This document shows, one piece after another, positions 62,927 to 64,000 of a DNA stretch of 64,000 bases. The number at the start of each line of letters is the position of its first letter. The first letter of the stretch is position 1. The DNA lies in NCBI GenBank assembly GCA_021730635.1, contig JAJNNC010000011.1, positions 1 through 64,000 on the forward strand, given 5' to 3'. The DNA comes from Catalimonadaceae bacterium JC749. GTDB lineage: Bacteria; Bacteroidota; Bacteroidia; Cytophagales; Cyclobacteriaceae. The translations under genes and the position numbers were made by a program. The notes beneath the pieces were generated by a model. The model saw only the letters and a list, made by a program, of their open reading frames with translations, had not been told where the DNA came from and made no database searches.

Positions 62927-64000
62927 ATGTTTGAGAACATCATTTATTTTTCCATCAGGAATAAGCTGATTGTCTTTCTGCTTATTTTCCTGCTGATTGG
63001 TTTGGGGCTGTATTCTATGCAGCACATTCCTATCAATGCCATTCCGGATATCACCAACAACCAGGTTCAGGTGGTAACGGTATCTCCTTCCCTAGCTCCC
63101 CAGGAGGTAGAAAAGTTTATCACTTACCCTGTAGAAGTGGCTATGGCCAATATTCCGGACGTGATTGAAATCAGGTCTATTTCCCGCTATGGGTTGTCTG
63201 TTGTCACCATTGTTTTCAATGAAGACGTGCCCATGATGATAGCCAGGCAGTATGTGGGTGAACAAATCAATCTGGCAGCAGAAGAAATTCCGGAAGGGCT
63301 GGGCGTGCCTGAGTTGATGCCTATCACCACAGGATTGGGTGAAATATACCAGTATACGCTCGAAGTAGAAGAGGGGTATGAACAGCGCTATGACGCTATG
63401 GAACTTCGCAGCATCCAGGACTGGATTGTGAAAAGACAGCTCTCAGGACTTCCAGGTATTGTAGAAATCAGCAGTTTTGGAGGCTTTCTAAAACAGTACG
63501 AAGTCGCTATTGAGCCTGCCAGATTGCAGAGTTTCGGGCTGACGATTGCTGAAGTTTTCAGGGCGCTGGAGGCGAATAACCAAAATTCAGGAGGCAGTTA
63601 TATAGAGAAAAAAACCAATGCTTATTATATCCGGGCGGAAGGCCTGATCAGTCAGGTGCAGGATATTGAAAATATTGTAGTCACAGTCAGAAACGGTATT
63701 CCCGTGCTGGTACGGGACCTGGCGGTGGTTCAGTTTGGCCATGCCAAGCGCTTTGGCGCTATGACAAAGAACGGGCAGGGAGAGGCCGTAGGGGGCATTA
63801 CCCTGATGTTGAAAGGAGCCAACTCCTCACAGGCACTGGCGCATGTCCATCAACGGATCAGCCAGGTGCAGAAGTCGCTGCCGGAAGGGGTGTACATCGA
63901 ACCCTATCTGGACCGATCTGAGTTTGTGAGCCGTACAATTAACACGGTGAAGACCAATCTGATAGAAGGAGGATTGATCGTTATTTTTGTGCTTATCCTC
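62927..64000 (+). CDS. CzcA/CusA-family heavy-metal efflux RND pump, N-terminal part
   Basis: The gene starts at an ATG at 62927 and runs off the right edge after 358 codons. The N-terminus (MFENIIYFSIRNKLIVFLLIFLLIGLGLYSMQHIPINAIPDITN) is the first membrane helix of HME-type RND pumps, followed by the porter domain (VQVVTVSPSLAPQEVEKFITYPVE, LMPITTGLGEIYQYTLE, LPGIVEISSFGGFLKQYEV). The last visible residues (TVKTNLIEGGLIVIFVLIL) begin the second membrane helix. Such pumps export Co, Zn, Cd, Cu or Ag with an adaptor and outer-membrane channel, which would lie outside the window. Which metal cannot be read. Confidence 0.95.
   Translation, partial: MFENIIYFSIRNKLIVFLLIFLLIGLGLYSMQHIPINAIPDITNNQVQVVTVSPSLAPQEVEKFITYPVEVAMANIPDVIEIRSISRYGLSVVTIVFNEDVPMMIARQYVGEQINLAAEEIPEGLGVPELMPITTGLGEIYQYTLEVEEGYEQRYDAMELRSIQDWIVKRQLSGLPGIVEISSFGGFLKQYEVAIEPARLQSFGLTIAEVFRALEANNQNSGGSYIEKKTNAYYIRAEGLISQVQDIENIVVTVRNGIPVLVRDLAVVQFGHAKRFGAMTKNGQGEAVGGITLMLKGANSSQALAHVHQRISQVQKSLPEGVYIEPYLDRSEFVSRTINTVKTNLIEGGLIVIFVLIL

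Overview
The window is a 64-kb chromosomal stretch from a member of the Bacteroidota, most likely a Cytophagales-type heterotroph. Evidence for this: a SusC/SusD pair with its own ECF sigma factor and FecR-type anti-sigma factor, many secreted enzymes, LytS/LytTR two-component pairs, MacB/FtsX-type permeases, BlaR1/BlaI-like pairs, and several promoters of the Bacteroidota form TAnnTTTG. I see no rRNA, tRNA, insertion sequence, CRISPR array or phage gene.

Region by region. (1) 1-10.6 kb: the end of a long VCBS/FG-GAP repeat protein, a secreted isochorismatase-fold hydrolase, a broken NrtR-type Nudix regulator divergent from two short-chain dehydrogenases, an M56 (BlaR1-like) protease carrying POTRA-like repeats followed by its BlaI-like repressor, a secreted alpha/beta hydrolase, and two small proteins, one of them only 56 residues. 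(2) 11-29.2 kb, all on the minus strand: eleven colinear genes, in transcription order ECF sigma factor, FecR anti-sigma, STN-type SusC, SusD, DUF1080 protein, PVC-type dehydrogenase with a C-terminal haem c domain, Dabb protein, Tm-1-like (UPF0261) protein, PEP-hydrolase-like TIM barrel, second PVC-type dehydrogenase with an N-terminal cupredoxin domain, and an FG-GAP protein. (3) 29.4-33.6 kb: Gfo/Idh/MocA oxidoreductase, maltose-type acetyltransferase and MFS transporter, divergent from a DeoR regulator. (4) 33.7-43.7 kb: secreted esterase, LytS/LytTR pair, TonB-dependent receptor, family 3 glycosidase, DoxX and dienelactone hydrolase. (5) 43.9-64 kb: sulfotransferase, MFS and EamA transporters, an ASK1-like DRHyd/TPR protein, a duplicated vanadium-haloperoxidase-like protein, a second LytS/LytTR pair, a lipoprotein, a Tat-exported protein, a luciferase-like flavoenzyme plus a decayed fragment of another, a GYD protein, a MacB-like permease, and the start of a CzcA/CusA metal-efflux pump that runs off the right edge.

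How it may work together (inference): region 2 looks like a self-sensing uptake locus. The STN-bearing SusC would signal through FecR to the ECF factor. SusD/SusC import a glycoside-like ligand, and the DUF1080 protein and the two predicted periplasmic dehydrogenases would oxidise or cleave it, passing electrons through copper and haem domains. The Tm-1-like/TIM-barrel/Dabb trio would act on a product in the cytosol. The neighbouring Gfo/Idh oxidoreductase fits the 3-keto-glycoside type of chemistry known for Gfo/Idh-DUF1080 partners. The substrate cannot be read from the sequence.
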